DNA from: an uncultured Roseobacter sp. | GTDB lineage: Bacteria; Pseudomonadota; Alphaproteobacteria; Rhodobacterales; Rhodobacteraceae | Assembly: GCA_947488305.1 (NCBI GenBank) | Contig: CANKZM010000004.1 | Span: forward strand, 315,501-379,500 | Direction: 5' to 3' | Length of the DNA stretch: 64,000 nucleotides | The notes under the pieces: model-generated | The model's database searches: none | Told to the model about the DNA's origin: nothing | The model's input: only the letters and a program-made list of their open reading frames with translations | Position numbers and translations under genes: made by a program | Part shown: piece after piece, positions 54,608-63,990 of the stretch | Position numbering within the stretch: the stretch's first letter is position 1 | How the letters are laid out: the number at the start of each line of letters is the position of its first letter

Positions 54608-55672
54608 TCACACACAAGGTGGTAGCCGATGCCGGGGGATCGCCCCCGGCAAGGCATTCATCAGCAAAGACCGGATTTTTTCCCATCTCGCGCCCAGCAA
54701 GACCAGAAAAACTCCTAGAGCAAAAATCATCACGACAGCCTCTTGCCCATCGAAAATGGTGCGGCTGAGGATCACGATATAGCCAATCGCGGCGATCAGA
54801 AATGAACGCCGGTCAATCACAATGGCTACAAGTGCAAAGAACGCGAGGACGGCAAAAAGGAACAGGTTGCTGGCCGTGCTGTCTTGCGCCAACAGGCTGA
54901 GGGCAATGGTATTGACCAGCGCCGGGGCCGCGATGACGTGAAGCCAGAACCCGTTCGCTGCCCGCCGTGTCACCCTGTGCGGGTCCGACATGTCAAATGC
55001 CATTGCAACGGCAAAGACGATCAAGCCAAGCACAAGCGTGATCAGGGCAAAAGGGCCATCCGCGGACAGAAGGAAAAGATCACGCGGAGTCGCGGGTGCT
55101 CCCGCGCTGTTCCCGGCGATCAAAACAGAGACTAAGAACGCAGAAAGCGCGATAATGGCCAGCGCAAAGGGTACCCGGAACCGGAACCAGAAGACCAGCA
55201 AGGCAAACGTCGCCAGCGCCAACGGAAACGGTACACTGCTGTAGTTCCGCTGGGCCATCATGAACAGCTCACCCAGACCGCTTATAAACCCATAAGCGGC
55301 ATTTCCCGCAAACATGATCGAAAGCGCAATTGCCGGGGCCACCATCCGCCGCCGTCGGACAAAATACTCCGAGAGCAACCAGATGACCGCGCCGCCAATT
55401 AGGCTGGTGACAACCAGATAGCCCCGGATGTTTTCTGCAAAGGACAACGTGCCGAAGGTTACGATCCCGACCCAGCCAGTGGCGAGAATGGCCAAGCCTA
55501 CAACGATGAAGATCTCATTGAACCCACGAAAAAGCTCGAAAGGTTCATCACCGGGGTGCAAGTCTTGTCGTGCGCCGCGCCGTTGGTCCGCCAGCGCGGT
55601 CAGGGATACCGCCTGCGCTTCGGTCAGGATCCCTGCCCCGACCGCCGCGCGGACATCATCCTTTTCGATCAT
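54608..55672 (-). CDS. DUF2157-like polytopic membrane protein
   Basis: This 354-aa protein begins with a soluble segment ([31 protein letters not shown], quoted in part) followed by about ten hydrophobic helices. The short helical N-terminus plus multispan layout resembles DUF2157 proteins, which have no known function. Its ATG overlaps the hslV stop by 4 bp (ATGA), so it is translationally coupled to the protease subunit. Its stop abuts that of the DM13 gene. Confidence 0.75.
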   Translation of the reverse strand: MIEKDDVRAAVGAGILTEAQAVSLTALADQRRGARQDLHPGDEPFELFRGFNEIFIVVGLAILATGWVGIVTFGTLSFAENIRGYLVVTSLIGGAVIWLLSEYFVRRRRMVAPAIALSIMFAGNAAYGFISGLGELFMMAQRNYSSVPFPLALATFALLVFWFRFRVPFALAIIALSAFLVSVLIAGNSAGAPATPRDLFLLSADGPFALITLVLGLIVFAVAMAFDMSDPHRVTRRAANGFWLHVIAAPALVNTIALSLLAQDSTASNLFLFAVLAFFALVAIVIDRRSFLIAAIGYIVILSRTIFDGQEAVVMIFALGVFLVLLGARWEKIRSLLMNALPGAIPRHRLPPCV

Positions 55673-56226
55673 GCGGTGATCGTCTCTACCGTCAGATTGC
55701 CATTGGTATAGACGCAGATATCCGCCGCGATTGCCATCGCATCCCGCGCAACCTGTTCGGCAGAACGGTCGCTGTCCATCATGCCACGAGCGGCGGCCAG
55801 CGCGAAATTTCCGCCCGACCCGATGGCGGTCACATCATGTTCCGGCTCCAGCACGTCGCCTGCGCCAGTGATAACAAAGATATCCTTGCCGTCGGAGACG
55901 ATCAGCATGGCTTCGAGCTTTTGGAGGTACTTGTCCGTCCGCCAATCCTTGGCCAGTTCGACGCTTGCGCGCGCCAACTGCCCCGGGGTGGCTTCCAGTT
56001 TTGCCTCCAGACGCTCCAGCAGGGTGAAGGCATCCGCGGTTGAGCCGGCAAAGCCTGCCACAACATCAGATCCACCCGGGCTGAGCCGCCGCACCTTGCG
56101 CGCAGTGCCTTTGATGACTGTCTGGCCCAAGGACACCTGACCGTCGCCGGCGATCACAACCTCGCCCCCTTTTTTAACCCCGATGATCGTTGTGCCGTGC
56201 CAGCCGGGGAATTCTTCGCGCGTCAT
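55669..56226 (-). CDS. hslV: ATP-dependent protease subunit HslV (ClpQ)
   Basis: The 185-aa proteasome-like peptidase has propeptide [11 protein letters not shown] and active-site Thr12 at [18 protein letters not shown]-type sequence [20 protein letters not shown] (quoted in part), [19 protein letters not shown] (quoted in part) and [14 protein letters not shown] follow. AGGAGA lies 5 nt before ATG 56226. A heat-shock-type promoter pattern lies upstream at 56254-56282. A DUF2157-like gene is coupled downstream, and hslU starts 1.6 kb further. Confidence 0.96.
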   Translation of the reverse strand: MTREEFPGWHGTTIIGVKKGGEVVIAGDGQVSLGQTVIKGTARKVRRLSPGGSDVVAGFAGSTADAFTLLERLEAKLEATPGQLARASVELAKDWRTDKYLQKLEAMLIVSDGKDIFVITGAGDVLEPEHDVTAIGSGGNFALAAARGMMDSDRSAEQVARDAMAIAADICVYTNGNLTVETITA

Positions 56227-56253
56227 GAGCGTCTCCTGTCTGTCTTGCGCTGT

Positions 56254-56282
56254 ATATGGCCCGCAGCCTGCGCAGGTACAAG
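56254..56282 (-). promoter_or_regulatory. RpoH-type (sigma-32) promoter candidate for hslV
   Basis: On the minus strand CTTGTA and CCATAT are spaced exactly 17 bp. This matches the reported Sinorhizobium RpoH1 consensus (CTTGAA-N17-CCANAT) at all but one position. It lies 28 bp before the hslV ATG, a suitable distance, and hslVU is a classical heat-shock operon. Confidence 0.65.
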
Positions 56283-56432
56283 GCTTTCTACACCAGGACC
56301 CCTGTTCACAGGCTGAACCCCAAAAACCGCTCCGGAAGGTCATATTTAGGCCTGATTTCCCGGGTTTTCATGCGTTTCGGCAGGATCCAACGGGATCACG
56401 GCTTGTAACGTGGGGGTGAAAGCACCATATTA

Positions 56433-56448
56433 TGTATACCATTGTACA
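56433..56448. promoter_or_regulatory. Imperfect palindrome before the YqiJ-like gene
   Basis: TGTATACCATTGTACA has matching ends TGTA/TACA and partial internal symmetry, 18 bp before the start at 56467. It could be a repressor operator. The symmetry is imperfect, so this is speculative. Confidence 0.2.
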
Positions 56449-56466
56449 CAATTTATGGACGGACGG

Positions 56467-57189
56467 ATGTTCGATGTTTTCCTGACGGAACCCTTTGTTC
56501 CGTTTACAATTTCGCTCGCGCTGCTGTTTGGATTGCTGACGTTAGAGCTTGTTCTCGCCTTACTGGGCGGGTCGCTTCTGGGCATGGGCGCGGATGCCGA
56601 TGTGGATCTGGATATGGCCGATCTTGGCGATCTGGATTTGGGTCTGGATGCGGCGGACCTCGCGGATGTAGAGCTTGCTGATCTGGACGCGGACTATGAC
56701 ACCGGTCAGACATCAACCCTCGACGCCGGTCCGATTTCATGGCTGGGCATGGGTAAAGTGCCGGTGATGATCTGGATCGCGGCTTTGTTGCTCGGCTTCG
56801 GCCTTGCCGGCCTGATCCTGCAACAATTGATATCCTCCATCCTTGGCTTTGCGCTTCCCGCGAGTCTTGCGATTCTGCCTGCAGCTTTTGTTGGCTTATG
56901 GTTTGCCCGCACCTTCAGCGTGGTCTTTGCCCGGCTCCTGCCGAAAACGGAAACCAGCGCGCTGTCGAACCGTCATCTTGGCCGGCGGACCGGCAAGGTT
57001 ACTCAAGGAACTGCGAAACGAGGCGCCCCTGCCGAGGTGCGTGTCACCGACCGCCATGGGAATTTCCATTACCTGCGTGCGGAGCCTCTGAAAGACGCCG
57101 AAACCATACCCGCTGGCACAAATGTACTGGTGCTGCGGCACCGCGCCAATGATGGCTACCGATTGGTGCCATTGGCCGCAGGCCTATGA
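56467..57189 (+). CDS. YqiJ/NfeD-like membrane protein
   Basis: The 240-aa protein has a first hydrophobic pair of helices (PFTISLALLFGLLTLELVLALLG, quoted in part), a long acidic Asp/Leu-rich loop (DVDLDMADLGDLDLGLD), two more helices (about 130-185) and a C-terminal OB-fold-like NfeD segment (GRRTGKVTQGTAKRGAPAEVRV). NfeD/YqiJ proteins are encoded beside flotillins and build the same membrane platforms. I start at ATG 56467; ATG 56455 gives four extra residues. Confidence 0.83.
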   Translation: MFDVFLTEPFVPFTISLALLFGLLTLELVLALLGGSLLGMGADADVDLDMADLGDLDLGLDAADLADVELADLDADYDTGQTSTLDAGPISWLGMGKVPVMIWIAALLLGFGLAGLILQQLISSILGFALPASLAILPAAFVGLWFARTFSVVFARLLPKTETSALSNRHLGRRTGKVTQGTAKRGAPAEVRVTDRHGNFHYLRAEPLKDAETIPAGTNVLVLRHRANDGYRLVPLAAGL

Positions 57190-57246
57190 AAACAAAAATG
57201 AATTCAATGCTACCCCAACCGACCACCGAGATAAAAGGAGACTGAT

Positions 57247-58962
57247 ATGGACCTCGTCACAATAGGCATCATCGTTGCCAGCGTCATAGGATTTTTGCTT
57301 TTTGTGGGTCTCGTATTGGGGCGGCTTTATCGTCGTGCAACCCGTGAAGTCAGCCTCGTCAAAACCGGTGCTGGCGGCAAGAAGGTGATCATGGACGGAG
57401 GTACCGTTGTCGTTCCTTTGCTGCACGAGGTCAGCCCGGTCAATATGAAGACGCTGCGTCTTGAAGTACAACGGTCTCATGAGGGGGCGTTGATCACGAA
57501 AGACCGGATGCGGGTTGACGTGGGTGTGGAATTCTACGTGTCGGTCAATGCAACCGAAGAAGGCATTGGTCGTGCCGCGCAGACACTTGGCGATCGAACC
57601 TTCTTTGTGGATCAGTTGCGGGAGTTGATCGAGGGTAAACTGGTCGATGGTCTGCGCGCGGTGGCGGCGCAGATGACGATGGATGAGTTGCATGAAAACC
57701 GCGCGGAATTCGTGCAGGAAGTCCAGAATGCTGTGTCCGAGGACCTTCTGAAGAATGGTCTCGAGTTAGAGTCGGTTTCCCTGACAGCTCTGGACCAGAC
57801 ACCCTTTGAAGCACTGGATGAGAACAACGCGTTTAATGCGGTGGGGATGCGGAAACTTGCAGAGGTTATCGCGCTGTCCAAGAAAGAGCGCGCTGAAATT
57901 GACGCGGATGCGGACGTCTCGGTACGCCGGGCCGCCATGGAAGCGGAACGTCTCAAGCTGAAGATCGAACAGGACGAACAGCAAGCCGCCATCGCGCAAC
58001 GTCAGGAGATTGCGACACTTGAGGCCGCACAAGAGGCCGAAATTGCCCGCCGTCAGGAGGATGCGGAACGCGAGAAAGAGCAGGCCCGGATCAAACGGGA
58101 AGAAGCTATTCGCGCAGCAGACATTGCCCGTGAACGCACAATCCGCGAAGCCGAAATCAATCGGGACCGTGAGCTGGAAGTGGCAGATCAGGACCGGCAG
58201 ATCATCATTGCTACAAAGTCGGAAGAGGAAAGCCGCGCACGGGCCTCGGCAGATGAGGCGCGGGCGGAAGCCACCAAGGCGTCAGAAAGCATCGAAACTG
58301 CACGCTCTGTCGCAACCGCTGAGCGTGCCAAACGCATCGCGCTGATCGAAGCGGAACGGGAGGCGGAGCGTGAAGCCACGCACATTCGTCTTGCCGCGCA
58401 AGCGGAAAAGGACGCAGCGCAAGACCGTGCTGAAGCGCATCGCGAAGAGGCGCGCGCAGATGCCGACGCGCTGACAATCCGAGCGGAAGCCAAGAAAACC
58501 GACCTGCTTGCAGAAGCGGAAGGTCGACGCGCGATTGTCGAGGCTGAGAACGCCATCGCCGAAGAAATCGTGAACATGAAGGTGGCCTTGGCCCGCCTTG
58601 AGAAACTACCGGAAGTTGTTGCCCAGATGGTCAAACCTGCCGAGAAGATCGATTCGATCAAAATCCACCACGTTGGTGGCATGAATGGCCTGCCAGGCTC
58701 TGCGGGCGGTGGCGGCAATGGGGAAAAGGCACCCATCAATCAGGCGCTGGATTCGATCATGGGCATGGCTGTTCAGATGCCGGCCTTGAAGAAATTGGGA
58801 GAGGATCTGGGTGTTTCAATGGAGGACGGCGTTGCCGGTTTGACGGGTAGCCTTACGTCAAACGATGGCGAAATCACTCAAAAACGCGACGAGACTCCAG
58901 CAAAGTTGCCCGAGCCAAAACCTTCGCTCGATCGTCCGGGAACAGCTACTGCTGCAGAATGA
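57247..58962 (+). CDS. Flotillin-like protein (YqiK family)
   Basis: This 571-aa protein has an N-terminal membrane hairpin (IGIIVASVIGFLLFVGLVLG), an SPFH/PHB domain (VPLLHEVSPVNMKTLRLEV, EGKLVDGLRAVAAQMTMDEL) and a very long Glu/Ala/Arg coiled coil (about 215-460). The C-terminus has EKLPEVVAQMVKPAEKID and a Gly-rich tail. Flotillins assemble ring-like membrane microdomains. AAAAGGAG precedes the ATG, 57 bp after the NfeD-like partner, so both are co-transcribed. A terminator follows. Confidence 0.92.
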   Translation: MDLVTIGIIVASVIGFLLFVGLVLGRLYRRATREVSLVKTGAGGKKVIMDGGTVVVPLLHEVSPVNMKTLRLEVQRSHEGALITKDRMRVDVGVEFYVSVNATEEGIGRAAQTLGDRTFFVDQLRELIEGKLVDGLRAVAAQMTMDELHENRAEFVQEVQNAVSEDLLKNGLELESVSLTALDQTPFEALDENNAFNAVGMRKLAEVIALSKKERAEIDADADVSVRRAAMEAERLKLKIEQDEQQAAIAQRQEIATLEAAQEAEIARRQEDAEREKEQARIKREEAIRAADIARERTIREAEINRDRELEVADQDRQIIIATKSEEESRARASADEARAEATKASESIETARSVATAERAKRIALIEAEREAEREATHIRLAAQAEKDAAQDRAEAHREEARADADALTIRAEAKKTDLLAEAEGRRAIVEAENAIAEEIVNMKVALARLEKLPEVVAQMVKPAEKIDSIKIHHVGGMNGLPGSAGGGGNGEKAPINQALDSIMGMAVQMPALKKLGEDLGVSMEDGVAGLTGSLTSNDGEITQKRDETPAKLPEPKPSLDRPGTATAAE

Positions 58963-58989
58963 TTTCAGACCATTCTATTTGAAACAAAT

Positions 58990-59018
58990 AAACGCCCGCC
59001 AGTGTGCGGGCGTTTCCT
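58990..59018. terminator. Intrinsic terminator between the flotillin and ScfR genes
   Basis: AAACGCCCGC (58990-58999) pairs perfectly with GCGGGCGTTT (59006-59015) around a 6-nt loop. The T-run (TTTCCTTT) is weak on the plus strand, and A-rich sequence on the other side could serve the minus strand. It separates convergent genes. Confidence 0.8.
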
Positions 59019-59030
59019 TTGGCGCAGACC

Positions 59031-60434
59031 TCAGTGGTCATAACGTGTGGCACCGCGCCTGCGCGTATCCAGCGGATCGGTTAGTACAACCGCGTCATGC
59101 GCCCGCTGATCGCATTGTTGCCGTGGACAAATGCGGCAATTGATTCCGATTGGTGTGATTTGCTCTCCTGTCATCGCGAGACCTTCCGCATACCCAATCG
59201 ACCCGATGTCATCGACAGAGCAGCCCATCGCGACCGCCAGCCGCAAATCCTGCGCATAGCGCGTAACGGATGGCCGGTCGACTGTTCGGGAAAATACAAA
59301 GAAGCGGCTGGAATCGGGCATCTCGACAAATTGCGTATTGATCCGACCGGGGGTTCTGAACGACGTGTGGATGTCCAACCTGGGGCAGGCGCCGCCATAC
59401 TCCGCCAGATGAAAGTCGGTGGCATTGAACCTTTTGGTCACGTTGCCTGCCTTGTCGATACGAAGAAAAAAGAAGGGAACGCCCCGCGCCCCGGAGCGCT
59501 GGAGCGTGGTCGCACGATGGCAGGCTTGTTCAAAGCTCACACCAAAGCGTGCGGCCAGATGTGCGAAATCATACTTGCTCGCTGTCGCTTCAGAAAGAAA
59601 AGCACCATATGGCATCAAAACCGCTGCGGCAAAATAGTTGGCCAACTCGACGTGGCATCTGGATTTTCCGCGCGGATCCGCCACATCAGCTTCATCCAAT
59701 AGTTTGTCCAAGGTCTCTTTCTGCTCAATCAGGCCGCAGATATGGGTCAGCTGAAACACTCGGTTCGGGTGATCCAAGGCACGGCTCAACGTCACCTGTC
59801 GGCGAGTTTCGTCATATGCCCGCAGCGCGCCCGGTAATTCATCTACCGCAACCACACGCACTGTAATACCGAACCGATCATGCAGCCGCGCTTTGAGTGT
59901 TGCGTAGATATCGTCGGGCTCAACACGCTGATCTCCCCAGAATGCTTCCGCCGCTGTTTCGAGTTCTGCAAAGTGGTTTTTCCGCCGTCGAAAGAAGGTA
60001 TGTACTGCAGCTTCCGGCGAAACCCCGGGTCGCCCGGCCTCAGGATTTCGCTGTTCCGACACGGATAACAATTGATCTGTTGCCGCAAGATAGGCTCGGT
60101 GCAATCGCAAGAACGCAGTTGCAAGATCGGGACTATGGGCCAACGCGGCCCGCAATTGCGTCAAATCTGCATGATCCGCCTCAAAAAGAGGATCCTGCAG
60201 GGCGGCGCGCATATCGGCGAGCTGCGCGGTATCCTCGTCATCGGCAATGTCGCGCCAGTCGACGCCATAGACCTCCAAGAGCTTTAGCAGGACAGGAACG
60301 GAAACGGACCGCTCGTTCTTTTCCAACAGATTGACATAAGAGGTACTGATGCCAAGCGCCTGGCCCATCTGGCCCTGCGTTTGCTTCTTTTCTTTGCGCA
60401 GGCGACGCAAGCGGGGTCCGACAAAAACTTTCAT
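59031..60434 (-). CDS. Short-chain fatty acyl-CoA regulator (ScfR) family transcription factor
   Basis: The 467-aa regulator has an N-terminal XRE helix-turn-helix (RLRRLRKEKKQTQGQMGQALGISTSYVNLLEKNER, quoted in part), a degenerate ImmA/IrrE-like middle (FQLTHICGLIEQ, without HExxH), and the ScfR C-domain ending GINCRICPRQQCDQRA with three clustered Cys. Relatives RamB, MccR and PccR sense acyl-CoAs and control acetate or propionate use. The start is ATG 60434. It is divergent from sga-mcl-mtkAB, and TTTACAAA repeats lie between them, so these genes are its likely targets. Confidence 0.88.
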   Translation of the reverse strand: MKVFVGPRLRRLRKEKKQTQGQMGQALGISTSYVNLLEKNERSVSVPVLLKLLEVYGVDWRDIADDEDTAQLADMRAALQDPLFEADHADLTQLRAALAHSPDLATAFLRLHRAYLAATDQLLSVSEQRNPEAGRPGVSPEAAVHTFFRRRKNHFAELETAAEAFWGDQRVEPDDIYATLKARLHDRFGITVRVVAVDELPGALRAYDETRRQVTLSRALDHPNRVFQLTHICGLIEQKETLDKLLDEADVADPRGKSRCHVELANYFAAAVLMPYGAFLSEATASKYDFAHLAARFGVSFEQACHRATTLQRSGARGVPFFFLRIDKAGNVTKRFNATDFHLAEYGGACPRLDIHTSFRTPGRINTQFVEMPDSSRFFVFSRTVDRPSVTRYAQDLRLAVAMGCSVDDIGSIGYAEGLAMTGEQITPIGINCRICPRQQCDQRAHDAVVLTDPLDTRRRGATRYDH

Positions 60435-60448
60435 GTTTTCCGCATAAC

Positions 60449-60521
60449 GCAAATTTTACAAATTTACAAATTATCAAGTTGTGTAATTTCGCATTTACAG
60501 CAGGACCCGTAACAATTTTAC
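60449..60521. promoter_or_regulatory. Cluster of TTTAC/GTAAA motifs between ScfR and sga, candidate operator
   Basis: Two exact tandem copies of TTTACAAA occupy 60455-60470, preceded by GCAAATT. Downstream are TGTAA-N8-TTACA (60482-60499) and GTAA-N5-TTAC (60509-60521). Known ScfR-family sites are close to TTTGCAAA. The cluster starts 14 bp before the ScfR ATG and ends 53 bp before sga, so it could control both genes. Function is inferred from position and resemblance. Confidence 0.5.
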
Positions 60522-60574
60522 GAATTCGCGTCTCGCGGGCATGTTGCCGTCACCCACCTAAAGGATTTGGAATC

Positions 60575-61780
60575 ATGCAGACAGGTCAGACACATCTTTT
60601 CATCCCCGGACCGACGAATGTACCGGAAGCCGTCCGGCAATCTATGAATGTGCCGATGCAGGATATGCGGGCCCCGGACTTTGGCGCGCTGACGCTGAGT
60701 TTGTTTGATGATCTGAAAGAACTGTTTAGCACGAAAGACGGAACAGTGATGATGTTTCCCGGCTCCGGCACCGGCGCCTGGGAGGCGGCAATCACCAATA
60801 CGCTCAACCCCGGCGACAAGGTGTTGATGAGCCGTTACGGCCAATTCTCCACGCTTTGGGTGCAAATGGCGGAACGTCTCGGCCTAGATGTCGAGGTAAT
60901 TGATGTGCCGTGGGGCGCCGGGGTTCCGGTCAAAGAGATTGGGCGTCGTCTGGGGCAGGACACCCACGATGCGATCAAGGCCGTCTTTGTGACACACAAC
61001 GAAACGGCAACCGGTGTGACATCGGATCTGGCGGCGGTGCGCAGGGTGCTGGATGAAAACTTCCATGATGCGTTGCTGTTTGTGGATGGCGTGTCATCCA
61101 TTGGCTCTCTTGACTTTCAGATGGACGAATGGGGCGTGGATCTGGCTGTGACCGGGTCGCAAAAAGGCCTGATGTTGCCCGCTGGCCTTGGGTTTCTCGG
61201 CGTGAGTGAAAAGGCCATGGAGGCCAGCAAAACGGCCACCATGCGCCGCGCGTTTTTCGAATTCTCGGACATGGTGAACATGAACAGAGACGGGTATTTC
61301 CCCTACACGCCCCCAACGCAGCTGCTGCATGGGCTGCGTAAGTCTTTGGACCGTATCTTGCGGGAAGAAGGCCTGGAGAACGTGATCGCACGACACCACC
61401 GCCTTGCCGAAGGTGTGCGCCGTGGCGTGTCGGCCTGGGGGCTTGATCTGGTTGCTGAGCATCACACCCTGTATTCCGACACGGTGTCAGCGATCCGGGT
61501 GCCTCAGGACGTGGATGCGTGCGAGGTGCTTCACGTCGCCTATGAAGATTTCAACACCTCCTTTGGCTCAGGCCTTGCACGTCTTGCAGGCAAGGTGTTC
61601 CGCATTGGTCACCTTGGTGACATGAACGAGGGTATGTGCCTCACGGCGCTTTCGGTCGCTGAGATGTCCCTGGCGCGTGCGGGTGCCCACATTCAGCTGG
61701 GCTCCGGTGTTGGCGCCGCACAAAACTGGTTTGCATTCGGAGAAGAGATCACGCCCCCGCTGCGTGTCGCCGCTGAATAA
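60575..61780 (+). CDS. sgaA: Serine-glyoxylate aminotransferase (alanine/aspartate-glyoxylate class V family)
   Basis: The 401-aa class V PLP aminotransferase has Lys197 in AVTGSQKGLMLPAG as the PLP lysine, FIPGPTNVPEAV, FPGSGTGAWEAA and VDGVSSIGSLD. It is near serine-glyoxylate aminotransferases and also to BhcA of the beta-hydroxyaspartate cycle. The neighbours (malyl-CoA lyase and malate-CoA ligase, no bhcBCD) favour a serine-cycle role: glyoxylate plus serine to glycine plus hydroxypyruvate. AAAGGA lies 9 nt before the ATG. Confidence 0.88.
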   Translation: MQTGQTHLFIPGPTNVPEAVRQSMNVPMQDMRAPDFGALTLSLFDDLKELFSTKDGTVMMFPGSGTGAWEAAITNTLNPGDKVLMSRYGQFSTLWVQMAERLGLDVEVIDVPWGAGVPVKEIGRRLGQDTHDAIKAVFVTHNETATGVTSDLAAVRRVLDENFHDALLFVDGVSSIGSLDFQMDEWGVDLAVTGSQKGLMLPAGLGFLGVSEKAMEASKTATMRRAFFEFSDMVNMNRDGYFPYTPPTQLLHGLRKSLDRILREEGLENVIARHHRLAEGVRRGVSAWGLDLVAEHHTLYSDTVSAIRVPQDVDACEVLHVAYEDFNTSFGSGLARLAGKVFRIGHLGDMNEGMCLTALSVAEMSLARAGAHIQLGSGVGAAQNWFAFGEEITPPLRVAAE

Positions 61781-61804
61781 TTCAAGAATACGAAAGGCTT
61801 ACAT

Positions 61805-62746
61805 ATGTCTCATACGCTCCATCCCCTGCGCAAACAACGGCTGCAACGCTCAGAACTGGCGGTCCCTGCATCGAATGTAACGATGATCGAAAAAGCCGCC
61901 GAAGGATTGGCGGATTACGTTTTCCTCGACCTTGAAGATGCTGTTGCGCCGCCAGAAAAAGAGCAGGCGCGCAAGAACGCGATTGAGGCGCTCAACGACA
62001 TCGACTGGGCCGCCAAGGGCAAGACCGTTTCAGTTCGTATCAACGGGTTGGACACGCATTATATGTACCGCGATGTGGTGGATGTGATGGAGCAGGCGGG
62101 CGACAGGGTCCACACGTTGCTGGTGCCAAAAGTCGGTGTCCCGGCTGACCTGTACATGGTTGACGCAATGGTCAATCAGATCGAACAGGGGCGGGGGTTA
62201 ACCACACGCGTGGGGCTTGAAGCTCTGATCGAAACCGCGCTGGGCATGGCCAACGTCGACGCAGTCGCTCAGTTTGGTGGCCGATTGGAAGCGCTCCATT
62301 TCGGAGTTGCAGACTACGCAGCATCAATGCGCGCCCGTACAACTAATATCGGTGGGTTGAACCCCGACTATCCCGGCGATCAATGGCACGCATCGATTAC
62401 CCGCATGGTGATAGCATGCCGGGCTTACGGGTTGCGTGCGATCGATGGCCCCTTTGGCGATTTCAGCGATCCGGAAGGCTACAAGGACGGCGCGAAGCGG
62501 GCGGCAGCCTTGGGATGTGAAGGCAAATGGGCCATCCACCCCAGTCAGATCGCCTTGGCCAATGAAGTCTTCAGCCCGCCTGAGACCGAAGTCACCAAGG
62601 CCGAGCGGATCATCGAGGAACTCAAAGCCGCCGAGGCCGCAGGCAAAGGTGCCGCGTCTCTTGATGGAAAAATGATCGATGCCGCCAGCGAAAAAATGGC
62701 CCGCAACGTCATCGACGTCGCAAAGGCTATCGCCGCCAAGGTTTAG
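61805..62746 (+). CDS. mcl: Malyl-CoA lyase (HpcH/HpaI aldolase family)
   Basis: The 313-aa lyase splits malyl-CoA to glyoxylate and acetyl-CoA. It shows [32 protein letters not shown] with metal-binding residues, [41 protein letters not shown] and [16 protein letters not shown] with [16 protein letters not shown]. The wording is closer to Methylobacterium MclA than to Rhodobacter Mcl1, though a loop near residues 185-200 is shorter. It follows sga by 24 bp. Confidence 0.93.
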   Translation: MSHTLHPLRKQRLQRSELAVPASNVTMIEKAAEGLADYVFLDLEDAVAPPEKEQARKNAIEALNDIDWAAKGKTVSVRINGLDTHYMYRDVVDVMEQAGDRVHTLLVPKVGVPADLYMVDAMVNQIEQGRGLTTRVGLEALIETALGMANVDAVAQFGGRLEALHFGVADYAASMRARTTNIGGLNPDYPGDQWHASITRMVIACRAYGLRAIDGPFGDFSDPEGYKDGAKRAAALGCEGKWAIHPSQIALANEVFSPPETEVTKAERIIEELKAAEAAGKGAASLDGKMIDAASEKMARNVIDVAKAIAAKV

Positions 62747-62799
62747 GTCGGCTCGAACCCCGACCACCTATTCTCACGAACTCATCAGGGAGCATAACA

Positions 62800-63975
62800 A
62801 TGGACATTCACGAATATCAGGCCAAGGAGATACTTGCTCGGTTCGGCGTCCCCGTTCCGCGTGGTGGATTGGCGTGGTCGCCCGAACAGGCGGCTTTCCG
62901 TGCACGTGAGATTGGGCCCGCACCCTATGTAGTCAAAGCCCAGATACACTCCGGAGGGCGTGGCGAGGCTGGGGGTGTCAAACTTTGCACAACGGACAGC
63001 GACGTCCGTGCCTATGCCGAAACCCTTTTTGGAAAGACACTTTGCACAAAGCAAACCGGTGAACGTGGCAAAGACATTTATCGCCTGTGGGTCGAAGAAG
63101 CCTCTGACATCGCCCGAGAGCTTTATCTGGGCTTTGTGCTGGACCGGAAATCTGAGCGCATCATGATTGTTGCCTCACAGGAAGGCGGCACGGAGATCGA
63201 GGACCTTGCGGAAGAGCAGCCAGATACGCTGATTCGGATGGTTATCGACCCCGCCGTGGGGCTAGTTGGCTATCAGGCACGGGAGCTGGCGTTTGAGTTG
63301 GGGCTGGAAGGGCCGCAGGTCAATCAAATGGTCGCGGTCTTACAGGCCTGCTATCGCGCCTACAGTGATCTCGACGCCACCATGGTTGAGATCAATCCGC
63401 TGGTGGTGACGGGGGCCGGTGATCTGATTGCGCTGGATGCCAAGATGTCATTTGACACCAACGCGCTCTACCGGCGCCCGGAAGTTGCCGCGCTGCGCGA
63501 TCCCAGTCAGGAAGACCCGCGCGAAGCCATGGCCGCTGATAACGGTCTGGCTTATGTCGGACTTGATGGTGACATCGGCTGCATCATCAATGGTGCGGGC
63601 CTCGCGATGGCCACGATGGATATGTTGAAGCTCTCGGGCGGGGAGCCGGCAAACTTTCTCGACATTGGCGGCGGTGCCAGCCCCGAACGCGTGTGCCAGG
63701 CGTTCCGAACTGTTCTGTCGGACGCAAACGTCAACGTCATCCTCGTGAACATTTTTGCCGGCATCAACCGGTGCGATTGGATCGCGAAAGGGGTGGTGCA
63801 GGCCTATAAGGAAGTTGGTCTGACCATACCGGTTGTCGTCCGCCTTGCGGGCACAAATGTGGAAGCCGGACAGGATATTATCCGCACGTCCGATTTGCCG
63901 ATCACCGTAGCCGACACGCTCGCTGAAGCTGCGGAAGCAGCCGTCGCACACCGTAGCCAGCCCAAAGCTGCTTGA
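62800..63975 (+). CDS. mtkA: Malate-CoA ligase beta subunit (MtkA)
   Basis: This 391-aa ATP-grasp protein resembles succinyl-CoA synthetase beta. It starts [20 protein letters not shown], has [46 protein letters not shown] (quoted in part) and [18 protein letters not shown]. SucC usually reads NIFGGI, and the flanking mcl and sga make malate the likely substrate. It forms malyl-CoA from malate, CoA and ATP together with the alpha subunit that begins at 63991. AGGGAG precedes the ATG. Confidence 0.9.
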   Translation: MDIHEYQAKEILARFGVPVPRGGLAWSPEQAAFRAREIGPAPYVVKAQIHSGGRGEAGGVKLCTTDSDVRAYAETLFGKTLCTKQTGERGKDIYRLWVEEASDIARELYLGFVLDRKSERIMIVASQEGGTEIEDLAEEQPDTLIRMVIDPAVGLVGYQARELAFELGLEGPQVNQMVAVLQACYRAYSDLDATMVEINPLVVTGAGDLIALDAKMSFDTNALYRRPEVAALRDPSQEDPREAMAADNGLAYVGLDGDIGCIINGAGLAMATMDMLKLSGGEPANFLDIGGGASPERVCQAFRTVLSDANVNVILVNIFAGINRCDWIAKGVVQAYKEVGLTIPVVVRLAGTNVEAGQDIIRTSDLPITVADTLAEAAEAAVAHRSQPKAA

Positions 63976-63990
63976 GAAAGGACCAGATCA

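Noticed and set aside
60575-61780. BhcA of the beta-hydroxyaspartate cycle instead of Sga
   Set aside because: Sequence alone does not separate them, but bhcB, bhcC and bhcD are absent and serine-cycle genes follow.
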